Positions 14,533 to 23,158 are shown, counted from the first letter of the stretch. The stretch is DNA of 64,000 bases from Streptomyces litmocidini (GCF_014649755.1 NZ_BMTQ01000010.1:186001-250000), one strand, 5' to 3'. A program made the numbers and translations. Notes: generated from the sequence alone by a model not told the origin.

Positions 14533-15548
14533 TCGCGATCCAGCTGCTGATCGGTCTGCTCACGCTGGTCGTCAACGCCTTCTTCGTCGGCGCCGAGTTC
14601 GCCCTGATCTCGGTCCGCCGCAGCCAGATCGAGCCCCTGGCCGACTCCGGGAACCGGCGGGCGCGCAGCGTCGTCTGGGGCCTGGAGCACGTCTCCGCGA
14701 TGCTCGCGGCGGCGCAGCTCGGCATCACCCTGTGCACCCTGGTCCTCGGCATCGTCGCCGAGCCGGCCATCGAGCACCTGCTCGAACCGGTCTTCGACGC
14801 GATCGGCGTGCCGCACGGCCTGACCACCACGATCTCGTTCGCGATCGCGCTGGCCCTGGCGACGTACCTGCACATGCTGCTGGGCGAGATGGTGCCGAAG
14901 AACATCGCGCTCGCCGAGCCGACGCGCTCCGCGCTGCTGCTCGGGCCGCCCCTGGTGACGCTCGCGCGGGCGCTGCGGCCGGTGATCTTCGCGATCAACG
15001 CCTTCGCCAACGCGCTGCTCAAGCTGCTGCGGGTGGACACCAAGGACGAGGTCTCAGCGACCTTCTCGGACGACGAGCTGGCCCGGATGGTCACCGACGC
15101 GGGCGACGCGGGCCTCCTGGACGACCGGGCCGCGGAGCGGCTGCACGACGCCCTGGAGCTGGGCCGGCGTCCCGTGCGGGACGTCGTCATGCCGGCGGAG
15201 AAGGTGGTGTACGCGCAGGTCGGCACCACTCCGGAGGAGCTGGAGGCGCTGGCGGCGCGGACCGGGTACTCCCGCTTCCCCGTCGTCGACTCCGAGCGCC
15301 GCATCCTGGGCTATCTGCACGTCAAGGACGCCCTGGACGCCACCCCGCGCGATCTGCCGTTCCCGGTGACGGCGCTGCGGCCGATCGCCCGCGTCCGGGC
15401 GGCGACGCCGCTGGACGACGTCCTCACCGCGATGCGCCGCAGCCGGACGCACCTGGCGGCCGTGCTCGACGAGGACGACAAGCCGGCCGGCCTGGTGACG
15501 ATGGAGGACGTGCTGCGCGAGCTGGTGGGGCGCCCGGCGGCTTCCTGA
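14529..15548 (+). CDS. CNNM/HlyC-CorC family membrane protein, second copy
   Basis: A 339-residue paralogue of the preceding protein: a DUF21 membrane domain (LLIGLLTLVVNAFFVGAEFA, LGEMVPKNIAL) and a CBS pair (YSRFPVVDSERRILGYLHV, AAVLDEDDKPAGLVTMEDVL), but no C-terminal CorC_HlyC domain. The protein ends shortly after the second CBS motif. Two adjacent, overlapping genes of unequal length are usual for this family in actinobacteria and suggest a paired complex. A strong hairpin follows. Confidence 0.9.
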   Translation: MIAIQLLIGLLTLVVNAFFVGAEFALISVRRSQIEPLADSGNRRARSVVWGLEHVSAMLAAAQLGITLCTLVLGIVAEPAIEHLLEPVFDAIGVPHGLTTTISFAIALALATYLHMLLGEMVPKNIALAEPTRSALLLGPPLVTLARALRPVIFAINAFANALLKLLRVDTKDEVSATFSDDELARMVTDAGDAGLLDDRAAERLHDALELGRRPVRDVVMPAEKVVYAQVGTTPEELEALAARTGYSRFPVVDSERRILGYLHVKDALDATPRDLPFPVTALRPIARVRAATPLDDVLTAMRRSRTHLAAVLDEDDKPAGLVTMEDVLRELVGRPAAS

Positions 15549-15564
15549 CCCGCCCCCGCCCGAG

Positions 15565-15596
15565 AGGGGCCCCGGGATTCGCCTCCCGGGGCCCCT
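15565..15596 (+). terminator. Terminator hairpin after the CNNM pair
   Basis: AGGGGCCCCGGGA and TCCCGGGGCCCCT form a perfect 13-base stem with loop TTCGCC. It lies between convergent genes (the next minus-strand gene ends at 15606), so it can act in both directions. Confidence 0.75.
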
Positions 15597-15605
15597 CCGG
15601 CGCGT

Positions 15606-16781
15606 TCAGAGCGCGGTGGCGGCGAGCCAGTCGTCGAGCAGGTCCCGGTCGCCGGTGTGGCCGAAGCGCGGGTCGTCGGCGTCGTACCGGCGGTGGAGGA
15701 GGAGCAGCAGCTCGCCGGCGTCCGCCTCGACGGAGGCGGTCGGCTCCACGCCTCCGCTCCCCCGGACCTCGCGGATCGCTCGGTTATCCGGGTTCTCCCG
15801 GCTCCAGGTGAAGCCGCCCCCGCCGAGGGCGAGGGTCCAGGCCGTGCCGGTGTCGCGGGCGCCGAGGCGCAGGACGGCACCGTCACGGCCGAGGTGGGCG
15901 AGCGGTTCGGCGATCCAGGGGATGTACGGGGCGTCGGCGAGGAAGTGGTCGAGCGTGGCGACGGCGGTGCGGGGATCGATCGGCCCCGCGGCGCCGTGGA
16001 GGGCGAGTTCGGCGTCGGCGAGGTGGACGACCGCCTCGGAGAGCAGCCGGCGCGGGTAGTACCGGGCGTGCGGGTCCGCCCCCGGAGACCAGACCGGGAG
16101 GTCGGGGGCGGCGGCGCGGAGGGTCGTGAGCACGGTGTCGGCGCCCTCGGCCAGCCAGTCGGCGCACGCGGCCGGGTCCGACGGCGGGTCGAGCGGGAGG
16201 TCCTTCGGGCGGACGCGGACGGTGGCCCGGGTGCGCACCAGGTGATCGGCCCAGCGGTGGACCGCGCCGAGGTGCCGGGTCAGGTCCGCGAGGGTCCAGC
16301 CGGGGCACGTGGGCACCGGGGCGGCGGGGTCGGCCTCCCGCACGAGGGCGGCGAAGCGCAGCACGCGCTCGGCGACGGCGTCGCAGACGGCGGCCGGATC
16401 GTCGGCCGGCGGGGCGGCGCCGGGGGCCGTGGACGGGACGCGCGAGGCGGTCGGGGCCGGCCGGGCGCCCGCGGTCGCCGACGGGCCGGCCGCGGCGGTG
16501 GCCGTCTCGCTCGGCCGGGGGCCCTCGGAGACGCCGAGCTGCCTCGGAAGGCGGAGCAGCGCCTCGCGGTGGGGCCCCTCCGGGCGCCGCAGCGCGGTCT
16601 CGCGGAACAGCCCGTCGAGGGCGCGGCGGTCGGCGGGGCCGAGTGCGCCCAGGGGGCGCCCCGTGTTCTCCAGCCACTGCACGGCCGTGTCGGGATCGAG
16701 GACCTCGTCGTCGGAGGTCTCGACCGCCGTCACCAGCTCGGCCAGGGACTCGGCCAGGGCGCTCAGCAGCGCGTCACTCAT
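15606..16781 (-). CDS. Maleylpyruvate-isomerase-fold (MDMPI) protein with N-terminal extension
   Basis: 391 residues in three parts. Residues 1-85 are a small acidic helical domain (LLSALAESLAELVTAVETSD, WLENTGRPLGAL). Residues 86-130 are a low-complexity Ala/Pro linker. From 130 follows a DinB-like MDMPI N-terminal domain (VPTCPGWTLADLTRHLGAVH, with the histidine and aspartate typical of metal-binding members) and its C-terminal domain. Such proteins are often mycothiol-dependent isomerases or transferases; the substrate here is unknown. The ATG at 16781 has GGGAGGGGA in front. The fusion with the first domain is the unusual part. Confidence 0.75.
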   Translation of the reverse strand: MSDALLSALAESLAELVTAVETSDDEVLDPDTAVQWLENTGRPLGALGPADRRALDGLFRETALRRPEGPHREALLRLPRQLGVSEGPRPSETATAAAGPSATAGARPAPTASRVPSTAPGAAPPADDPAAVCDAVAERVLRFAALVREADPAAPVPTCPGWTLADLTRHLGAVHRWADHLVRTRATVRVRPKDLPLDPPSDPAACADWLAEGADTVLTTLRAAAPDLPVWSPGADPHARYYPRRLLSEAVVHLADAELALHGAAGPIDPRTAVATLDHFLADAPYIPWIAEPLAHLGRDGAVLRLGARDTGTAWTLALGGGGFTWSRENPDNRAIREVRGSGGVEPTASVEADAGELLLLLHRRYDADDPRFGHTGDRDLLDDWLAATAL

Positions 16782-16818
16782 CGGATTTCCCCTCCCGGGT
16801 TCTCCTCGGCGTCCCGCG

Positions 16819-16834
16819 CATACCGCGCGGTATG
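16819..16834. promoter_or_regulatory. Perfect 16-base palindrome in a divergent promoter
   Basis: CATACCGC-GCGGTATG is an uninterrupted palindrome between the MDMPI gene and the SGNH hydrolase gene. Its right end overlaps the putative -10 hexamer TATGAT (16831-16836) of the hydrolase, which is where a repressor site would sit. The regulator is unknown. Confidence 0.5.
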
Positions 16835-16845
16835 ATCGCTCCGCC

Positions 16846-17628
16846 ATGGAGATCAATGCCACGTACAACAGTCTCGTCGCCGTCGGGGACAGCTTCACCG
16901 AGGGTATGTCGGACCTGAACCCCGACGGCTCCTACCGAGGCTGGGCGGACGTCCTCGCGGGCCGTCTCGCCGCCCGTTCCCCCGGCTTCCGCTACGCGAA
17001 CCTCGCCGTGCGCGGCAAGCTCATCGGCCAGATCGTCGACGAGCAAGTCGGCCTGGCCGCAAGCATGGAGGCCGATGTGGTGACCCTGGTCGGCGGGCTC
17101 AACGACACCCTGCGCCCCAAGGTCGACATGGTCCGGGTGCGGGACCTGCTCACCGAGGCAGTGGAACGCCTCACACCCTCCTGCGGGCAGCTGGTCCTCA
17201 TGCGCAGCCCCGGCCGCAACGGCCCCGTCATGGAGCGCTTCCGCCCCCGGATGGAGGAGCTGTTCGCCCACATCGACGCGCTCGCCGCCGCGCACGGCGC
17301 CCTGGTCGTCGACCTGTACGGCGCCCCGTCGCTCGGCGACCCCCGGCTGTGGGACGTGGACCGGCTGCACCTGACGGCCGACGGGCACCGGCGGGTCGCC
17401 GAGGCCGTGTGGCAGGCACTCGGCCTGGCGCCCGAGGAGGACTGGCGCACGCCGCTGCCCCCGGCCGTCCGGCCCGGCTGGGCGAGCCGCCGGATCGCTG
17501 ACGCCCGCTTCGCCCGGGAGCACCTCGGCCCCTGGATCGGACGGCGTCTGACCGGCCGCTCCTCGGGGGACGGCCGCCCGCCCAAGCGCCCCGACCTGCT
17601 GCCGTACGAGCCCCGGGCCGAGGCGTAG
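16846..17628 (+). CDS. SGNH/GDSL-family hydrolase, cytoplasmic
   Basis: A 260-residue esterase/lipase-type protein without signal peptide. Block I is VAVGDSFTEGMSD (nucleophile serine), the block II glycine lies in NLAVRGKLIG, block III is GGLNDTLRP (oxyanion asparagine) and block V is DVDRLHLTADGH (aspartate and histidine of the triad). The C-terminal 70 residues are basic and proline-rich. The transcript is probably leaderless: TATGAT ends 9 bases before the ATG and there is no ribosome site. Substrate unknown. Confidence 0.87.
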   Translation: MEINATYNSLVAVGDSFTEGMSDLNPDGSYRGWADVLAGRLAARSPGFRYANLAVRGKLIGQIVDEQVGLAASMEADVVTLVGGLNDTLRPKVDMVRVRDLLTEAVERLTPSCGQLVLMRSPGRNGPVMERFRPRMEELFAHIDALAAAHGALVVDLYGAPSLGDPRLWDVDRLHLTADGHRRVAEAVWQALGLAPEEDWRTPLPPAVRPGWASRRIADARFAREHLGPWIGRRLTGRSSGDGRPPKRPDLLPYEPRAEA

Positions 17629-17726
17629 CGGGGGCGTCCGCGCGCGCGGGTGACCTGCGTCTCGTAGCAAGCTCCACACCGGACCGTGGCGCTGGCCTGC
17701 AGAAACCACCAGTAAACTCTGTCCAC

Positions 17727-19169
17727 GTGACTGCTGTGACTGCGAAGCCCCGCATCCCCAACGTTCTGGCCGGCCGCTACGCCTCCGCGGAGCTCGCCGT
17801 CCTCTGGTCCCCCGAGCAGAAGGTGAAGCTGGAGCGTCAGCTGTGGCTCGCCGTGCTGCGTGCGCAGAAGGACCTCGGGATCGAGGTTCCGGAGGCCGCC
17901 CTCGCCGACTACGAGCGCGTCCTCGACCAGGTCGACCTCGGTTCCATCGCCGAGCGCGAGAAGGTCACCCGGCACGACGTGAAGGCCCGGATCGAGGAGT
18001 TCAACGCCCTCGCCGGCCACGAGCACGTCCACAAGGGCATGACCTCGCGCGACCTCACCGAGAACGTCGAGCAGCTGCAGATCCGGCTCTCCCTGGAGCT
18101 GATGCGGGACCGCACGGTCGCCGTCCTCGCCCGTCTCGGCAAGCTCTCCGCCGAGTACGCGGAGCTGGTCATGGCCGGCCGCTCGCACAACGTCGCCGCC
18201 CAGGCGACCACCCTCGGCAAGCGTTTCGCGACGGCGGCGGACGAGCTGCTCGTGGCGTACGCCCGCCTGGAGGAGCTGCTCGGCCGCTACCCGCTGCGCG
18301 GCATCAAGGGCCCGGTCGGCACCGCGCAGGACATGCTGGACCTGCTCGGCGGCGACGCCGGCAAGCTGGCGGAGCTGGAGCAGCGGATCGCCGGTCACCT
18401 CGGCTTCGCACACGCCTTCACCTCGGTCGGCCAGGTCTACCCGCGCTCGCTCGACTACGACGTGGTCACCTCGCTGGTGCAGCTGGCCGCCGCCCCGTCC
18501 TCGATCGCCAAGACGATCCGCCTGATGGCGGGCCACGAGCTGGTCACCGAGGGCTTCAAGCCCGGCCAGGTCGGCTCCTCGGCGATGCCGCACAAGATGA
18601 ACACCCGCTCCTGCGAGCGCGTCAACGGCCTCATGGTCATCCTGCGCGGCTACGCCTCGATGACCGGCGAGCTGGCGGGCGACCAGTGGAACGAGGGCGA
18701 CGTGTCCTGCTCCGTGGTCCGCCGGGTCGCGCTGCCGGACGCGTTCTTCGCGCTCGACGGCCTCCTGGAGACCTTCCTCACCGTGCTCGACGAGTTCGGC
18801 GCCTTCCCGGCCGTCGTCGCCCGCGAGCTCGACCGCTACCTGCCCTTCCTGGCGACCACCAAGGTCCTCATGGGCGCCGTCCGCGCCGGCGTGGGCCGCG
18901 AGGTCGCCCACGAGGCCATCAAGGAGAACGCCGTCGCCTCCGCCCTCGCCATGCGCGAGCAGGGCGCCGAGCGCAACGAGCTCCTCGACAAGCTGGCCGC
19001 CGACGAGCGGATCCCGCTGGACCGGGCGCAGCTCGACGAGCTGATGGCGGACAAGCTGTCCTTCACCGGCGCCGCCGCCGACCAGGTCGCCTCCGTGGTC
19101 TCCCGCATCGAGGAGATCCTCAAGCAGCACCCGGAGGCCGCCGCCTACACCCCCGGGGCGATCCTCTGA
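17727..19169 (+). CDS. purB: Adenylosuccinate lyase
   Basis: Acts twice in purine synthesis: it releases fumarate from SAICAR and from adenylosuccinate. 480 residues, matching the actinobacterial PurB length. Seen: TRHDVKARIEEF, KGMTSRDLTENVEQ, AGRSHNVAAQATTLGKR (catalytic histidine) and the signature loop GSSAMPHKMN with its serine. The GTG start at 17727 follows TAAACT (17713-17718) by 8 bases with no ribosome site, so a leaderless transcript is likely. mug follows with overlapping codons. Confidence 0.96.
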   Translation: MTAVTAKPRIPNVLAGRYASAELAVLWSPEQKVKLERQLWLAVLRAQKDLGIEVPEAALADYERVLDQVDLGSIAEREKVTRHDVKARIEEFNALAGHEHVHKGMTSRDLTENVEQLQIRLSLELMRDRTVAVLARLGKLSAEYAELVMAGRSHNVAAQATTLGKRFATAADELLVAYARLEELLGRYPLRGIKGPVGTAQDMLDLLGGDAGKLAELEQRIAGHLGFAHAFTSVGQVYPRSLDYDVVTSLVQLAAAPSSIAKTIRLMAGHELVTEGFKPGQVGSSAMPHKMNTRSCERVNGLMVILRGYASMTGELAGDQWNEGDVSCSVVRRVALPDAFFALDGLLETFLTVLDEFGAFPAVVARELDRYLPFLATTKVLMGAVRAGVGREVAHEAIKENAVASALAMREQGAERNELLDKLAADERIPLDRAQLDELMADKLSFTGAAADQVASVVSRIEEILKQHPEAAAYTPGAIL

Positions 19170-19726
19170 CCCGGACCCCCCGGTTCACCCAGCAGGAGCT
19201 GGAGGCCGCTCGCGACCGCGTCGTTCCCGACGTGGTCGCGAGCGGCCTCTCCGTGCTTTTCTGCGGGATCAATCCGGGGCTGATGACGGCGGCGACGGGC
19301 CACCACTTCGCCCGCCCGGGCAACCGCTTCTGGCCGGTGCTGCACCTGTCCGGCTTCACGCCGAGACGGCTGCGGCCCGACGAGCAGGAAGAGCTCCTGA
19401 CGTACGGGCTCGGGATCACGAACGTGGTGGCGCGGGCGACCGCGCGGGCCGACGAGCTGAGCCCCGAGGAGTACCGCGAGGGCGGGCGGCTGCTCGTGGA
19501 GAAGGTGGAACGCCTCCGGCCGCGCTGGCTCGCGGTCGTCGGCGTCACCGCGTACCGCACCGCCTTCGGCGAGCCGAAGGCGGTGATCGGGCCGCAGGAC
19601 CGCACGATCGGTTCCACCCGGATCTGGGCACTGCCCAACCCGAGCGGCCTCAACGCCCACTGGACGACGGAGACGATGGCCGAGGAGTTCGCCCGGCTGC
19701 GGGAGGCGGCGGAAGGCTCCCCCTGA
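19166..19726 (+). CDS. mug: G/U mismatch-specific uracil/thymine-DNA glycosylase
   Basis: Base-excision repair enzyme of the Mug/TDG family that removes uracil or thymine opposite guanine. Catalytic motif GINPGL at residues 34-39 (asparagine activates water), GNRFWPVLHLSGFTPRRL, and the second motif PNPSGLN near the C-terminus. No ATG, GTG or TTG lies at the position family members normally start. The best start is CTG at 19166, overlapping the purB stop as CTGA, giving 186 residues. A GTG further in would leave only 7 residues before the catalytic strand. Coupling with purB is likely. Confidence 0.82.
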   Translation: MTRTPRFTQQELEAARDRVVPDVVASGLSVLFCGINPGLMTAATGHHFARPGNRFWPVLHLSGFTPRRLRPDEQEELLTYGLGITNVVARATARADELSPEEYREGGRLLVEKVERLRPRWLAVVGVTAYRTAFGEPKAVIGPQDRTIGSTRIWALPNPSGLNAHWTTETMAEEFARLREAAEGSP

Positions 19727-19966
19727 GGGGTGTCGGCGGGGCCGGACCGCTCCGGTCGTGCGGGGAAGGGGCCGGCGGGGAGCGGGACGACCGTCGCCAG
19801 GTGCCGTGCCGCGGTCGGGGGACGGCGAAGCCGTCGTCACCGGCAGTCGGCGTTCCGTCAGGTGCGGGGCGCCGTGCGCCCGGTTCCGCCGCGGGGCGGC
19901 ACTCGCCGCGGCCGTACCCATTGAGTACCATCCGCCGAAGAGGCGCACGAGCTGGGAGGACACACT
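19727..19966. other. Intergenic region mug to ROK regulator
   Basis: 240 bases. A possible -10 TACCAT (19926-19931) precedes the ROK gene. I see no other gene, terminator of note or repeat. Confidence 0.3.
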
Positions 19967-21178
19967 GTGGGGCGGCTGACCGGCGGGGATCCGTCTCTGC
20001 TGCGGCGGATCAACTCCGCGGTGGTACTCCATGCGCTGCGCGGCGCCGACGCGCCCACGCTCACGGATCTGACCCGGATCACGGGCCTGTCGCGGCCCAC
20101 GGTCGAGGGGGTCGTCGAGGGCCTCATGGAGGCCGGTCTCGTCGTCGAGTCGGCCCCCGAGGAGGGCGAGGCCCGGCGGCAGGGACGCCCGGCGCGGAGG
20201 TTCCGCTTCCGCGCGGAGGCCGGTCATCTGCTCGGCATCGAGATCGGCCCGCACCGCGTGGCCGCCCTGCTCTCCGGCCTGGACGGGCGCATCATCGGCG
20301 CCGGGTCCCGCGAGGTGTCGGAGACCGCGTCCGAGGACGAGCGTCTGGACCGGGTGCGCACGGTCGTGGCCGACGTGCTGCGCAGGGCCGGGGTCGCCCG
20401 GTCCAACCTGCGGGCCGTCGGCGTCGGCACGCCCGGCATCGTGGAGGCCGACGGCACCGTACGCCTCGGCACGGCGCTGCCCGGCTGGACGGGCCTCGCG
20501 CTCGGCGAGCGGCTGCGGCGCTCCTTCCGCTGCCCGGTGATCGTGGAGAACGACGCCAACGCGGCGGCCGTCGCCGAGCACTGGAAGGGTGCCGCGACCG
20601 ACTCCGACGACATCGTCTTCGTCCTCGCCGGCCTCAGCCCCGGCGCCGGTTCGCTGATCGGCGGCCGGCTGCACCGGGGCTTCGGCGGGGCGGCCGGGGA
20701 GATCGGAGCCCTGCACCTGCTCGGCCGGGACGTGACGCCGGAGCACCTCCTGTCGACCACGGACGAGCCGCTGCACCCGCTGGACGAGCAGGCGGTCGCC
20801 GAGGTCTTCGCGCTGGCGCGCGGGGGCGACGCGCGCGCGGAGGCCGCGGTGGACCGCTTCATCCAGCGGCTCGTGCACGACGTGGCGGCCCTGGTCCTCG
20901 CCATCGACCCCGAGCTGGTGGTCGTCGGCGGCTGGGCGGCCGGCCTCGACGGGGTGCTCCAGCCGCTCCGCGAGGAACTGGCGCGGTTCTGCCTGCGGCC
21001 GCCCCGGGTGGTGCTGTCCCTGCTCGGCGAGGCCGCCGTGGGCACGGGCGCCCTGCGGCTCGCCCTGGACCACGTCGAGGAGCAGCTCTTCGCCGTCGAG
21101 GGCACGGTGACGGCCCGCCGCCAGGAGTCTTCCCGCGACGGGCCGTGTCCGAAGCCGTGGGGTCCTACGAGGCCATGA
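19967..21178 (+). CDS. ROK-family transcriptional regulator
   Basis: 403 residues: an N-terminal winged helix (LLRRINSAVVLHALRGADAP, LTRITGLSRPTVEGVVEGL) followed by a ROK sugar-kinase-like domain. GIEIGPHRVAALLSGLDG is the phosphate-1-like motif, VENDANAAAVAEHW the adenosine-side motif and GAAGEIGALHLLG the ROK signature region. The cysteine-containing zinc motif of true ROK kinases is not seen, which fits a repressor rather than a kinase. Its sugar effector is unknown. The GTG start has GGGAGGA in front. It ends overlapping the GntR gene tail to tail by 14 bases. Confidence 0.88.
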   Translation: MGRLTGGDPSLLRRINSAVVLHALRGADAPTLTDLTRITGLSRPTVEGVVEGLMEAGLVVESAPEEGEARRQGRPARRFRFRAEAGHLLGIEIGPHRVAALLSGLDGRIIGAGSREVSETASEDERLDRVRTVVADVLRRAGVARSNLRAVGVGTPGIVEADGTVRLGTALPGWTGLALGERLRRSFRCPVIVENDANAAAVAEHWKGAATDSDDIVFVLAGLSPGAGSLIGGRLHRGFGGAAGEIGALHLLGRDVTPEHLLSTTDEPLHPLDEQAVAEVFALARGGDARAEAAVDRFIQRLVHDVAALVLAIDPELVVVGGWAAGLDGVLQPLREELARFCLRPPRVVLSLLGEAAVGTGALRLALDHVEEQLFAVEGTVTARRQESSRDGPCPKPWGPTRP

Positions 21179-21905
21179 CCAGGTCGGCCGAGTCGCCGAA
21201 GGTGAGGCGGCAGGTGTCGGCGCGGTAGGTGGCCACCGAGACGGCGGCCGGACGCCCGGCGGAGAGGTAACGGGTCGTCACGACGAGGACGGGCGCGCCC
21301 GGCAGCCGGTCGAGCTCCTTGGCGTCGTCGGCGCGGGCGGAGCCCAGTTCCACGGCGCGGTCCTGGCCGTCGAGGGTGAGGTGCTGGAGTTCGCGGAGCA
21401 CGGCGCGGGCGCGGGCGGGGCCCGCGGGGGCATCGATGGCGCTGAGGCCCGGGACGGAGCCGGCCGGCACGTAGAGCAACTCGGCCGCGACCGGCTGGCC
21501 CTGGCTGATGCGGAGGCGGCGGACGATGTGCACCTGCTCGTCGGCGGCGGTCTCCAGGACGCGCGCGACGGCGGCCGGGGCCACGTCGGCGACGGAGTCC
21601 TGGGGCTGCCAGACGTCGTCGCCGACGCCGGGCCAGGCGTGCTGGGCGGTGGAGACGTCCACGCCGACGCGCGGCGGGGCGACGGTGGTGCCGACGCCCC
21701 GGCGGCGCTGCAGGCGTCCCTCCAGCTCCAGCTGCTCCAGGGCCTGGCGGAGCGTGGCACGGGCGACGCCGAAGCGGGCCGCGAGTTCGCGCTCGTTGGG
21801 CAGGATCTCCCCGACCTCGAAGTCCGAGTCGAGCGCTTCGCCGATCACTGTCTTGAGGTGCTGGTACTTCGGCTCCGGTACCGATGTCAGCTGCGTGGTC
21901 CCCAC
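21165..21905 (-). CDS. GntR/HutC-family transcriptional regulator
   Basis: 246 residues. An N-terminal GntR winged helix (LPNERELAARFGVARATLRQALEQLELEGRL read across residues about 40-70) and a C-terminal UTRA effector domain (IVRRLRISQGQPVAAELLYV, VSVATYRADTCRLTF). The GTG at 21905 is preferred over the upstream TTG at 21920 because GGAGGA sits 5 bases before it. A 14-base palindrome close to the DasR consensus lies about 100 bases upstream, suggesting self-control or membership of a GlcNAc-type regulon. Confidence 0.88.
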   Translation of the reverse strand: MGTTQLTSVPEPKYQHLKTVIGEALDSDFEVGEILPNERELAARFGVARATLRQALEQLELEGRLQRRRGVGTTVAPPRVGVDVSTAQHAWPGVGDDVWQPQDSVADVAPAAVARVLETAADEQVHIVRRLRISQGQPVAAELLYVPAGSVPGLSAIDAPAGPARARAVLRELQHLTLDGQDRAVELGSARADDAKELDRLPGAPVLVVTTRYLSAGRPAAVSVATYRADTCRLTFGDSADLVMAS

Positions 21906-22006
21906 CCTGATCCTCCGCAATTCGCCGTGTCCCGCGGCGTTTTTCCGCGCCCTTGTTTATTAAAGGTTCCTGCACTAACTCTGCGACCATAAGGCGAGCC
22001 ACCCCC

Positions 22007-22020
22007 TTGGTCAAGACCAA
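22007..22020. promoter_or_regulatory. dre-like GntR/DasR operator
   Basis: TTGGTCAAGACCAA is a perfect palindrome. Its core TGGTCAAGACCA differs by one base from the DasR-responsive element core TGGTCTAGACCA. It lies upstream of the GntR gene and likely controls it. Confidence 0.6.
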
Positions 22021-22108
22021 TCCTCTGTCGAACGTCCCTGAATGTGACCCTCTGACCTGGATCGTTCACGGGACGTTCGCGCCCTCGTGAACCCCGCGCA
22101 GCAAAAGA

Positions 22109-22135
22109 CCCCGCCTCCCGGGAGGGGAGGCGGGG
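22109..22135 (-). terminator. Rho-independent terminator of the ECF41 gene
   Basis: CCCCGCCTCCC and GGGAGGCGGGG form an 11-base stem. On the minus strand the stem is followed by TCTTTT, a rare U-tract for this genome. It lies 30 bases after the sigma-factor stop. Confidence 0.8.
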
Positions 22136-22164
22136 CGGGTTCCGGCCGGCCGGCGCGATCTCCG

Positions 22165-23082
22165 TCAGTCGTCGGCGGGGTCGGCGAGGCCCTGGAGCTT
22201 GTCGGGGTTGCGGATGATGTGGACGCGCTGGACCAGCCCGTCGCGCACCTCGATCTGGAAGGCGGTCTCGGGCTCCCCGTCGGCGAGGACGAGCACGGCC
22301 GGGGCGCCGTTGAGCTCCAGGAAGCGCGCCTCGTACCCCTCCCACGAGTCCCGGGCGACGGCGACGAGGAAGCGGCCGACCTTGTCGGCGCTCTCGATGA
22401 TCCGCAGCGGCGCCTTGGACTTGCCGCCGCCGTCTCCGACGAGGCGGACGTCCGGGGCGAGGAGCGCGAGGAGTTCGCCGAGGTCGCCGCCGGCCGCGGC
22501 GGAGAGGAAGCGCTCGGTGAGGTCGCGGCGTTCGGCCGGGTCGACGTCGTAGCGCGGCCTGCCCTCGTCGACGTGGCGCCGGGCGCGCCCGGCGAGCTGG
22601 CGCACGGCCGCCTCGGAGCGGTCGAGGGCGGCGGCGATCTCCCCGTACGGGAAGCCGAAGGCCTCGCGGAGCACGAAGACGGCCCGCTCCGGCGGGGAGA
22701 GGGATTCGAGCACCACGAGGACCGCGAGCGAGACGGAGTCGGCGAGCAGGGCGCGCTCGGCGGTGTCGGGGGCGGCGGGGCCGAAGTCGGTGACGAGGGG
22801 TTCGGGGAGCCAGGGGCCGACGTAGGACTCGCGGCGCGCCTGCGCCTGGCGGAGCCGGTCGATGGCGAGCCGCGTGGTGATCCGTACGAGGAAGGCGCGG
22901 GGCTCGCGGACGGCGGCCCGGTCCGTGGCGGTCCAGCGCAGCCAGGCCTCCTGGACGACGTCCTCGGCGTCGGCCGTGCGGCCGAGCATCCGGTAGGCGA
23001 CGCCGAGGAGCATCGGGCGGTGTTCCTCGAAGAGTTCGGTCAGGGCCTCGGTCGGAACGGCGGTCGGGATGTCGGTGGGCAC
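22165..23082 (-). CDS. ECF41-family RNA polymerase sigma factor
   Basis: 305 residues: sigma region 2 (about 15-80, MLLGVAYRMLGRTADAEDVV), region 4 (about 125-175, FGFPYGEIAAALDRSEAAV) and a C-terminal SnoaL-like domain that regulates activity within the same protein. Family marks are all present: WLPEPL at 91-96, DGGGK at 217-221 and NPDKL at 292-296. There is no anti-sigma gene, as expected for ECF41. The usual neighbour, a carboxymuconolactone decarboxylase-like gene, is absent; an alpha/beta hydrolase is divergent instead. The GTG start has a poor ribosome site. Confidence 0.93.
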   Translation of the reverse strand: MPTDIPTAVPTEALTELFEEHRPMLLGVAYRMLGRTADAEDVVQEAWLRWTATDRAAVREPRAFLVRITTRLAIDRLRQAQARRESYVGPWLPEPLVTDFGPAAPDTAERALLADSVSLAVLVVLESLSPPERAVFVLREAFGFPYGEIAAALDRSEAAVRQLAGRARRHVDEGRPRYDVDPAERRDLTERFLSAAAGGDLGELLALLAPDVRLVGDGGGKSKAPLRIIESADKVGRFLVAVARDSWEGYEARFLELNGAPAVLVLADGEPETAFQIEVRDGLVQRVHIIRNPDKLQGLADPADD

Positions 23083-23121
23083 CCGGCCATCCCAGCCCGC
23101 GCCGCCGGTCCTGTCCAGTGT

Positions 23122-23158
23122 CGGGATCCCGTCTTGAACTCCTGGCTACCGAGCGGTA
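23122..23158. promoter_or_regulatory. Two palindromes in the ECF41/hydrolase divergent region
   Basis: CGGGATCCCG (23122-23131) and TACCG-AG-CGGTA (23147-23158) lie between the divergent genes. The second has the form of many TetR-type operators. No ECF41-type promoter could be placed with confidence. Confidence 0.4.
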
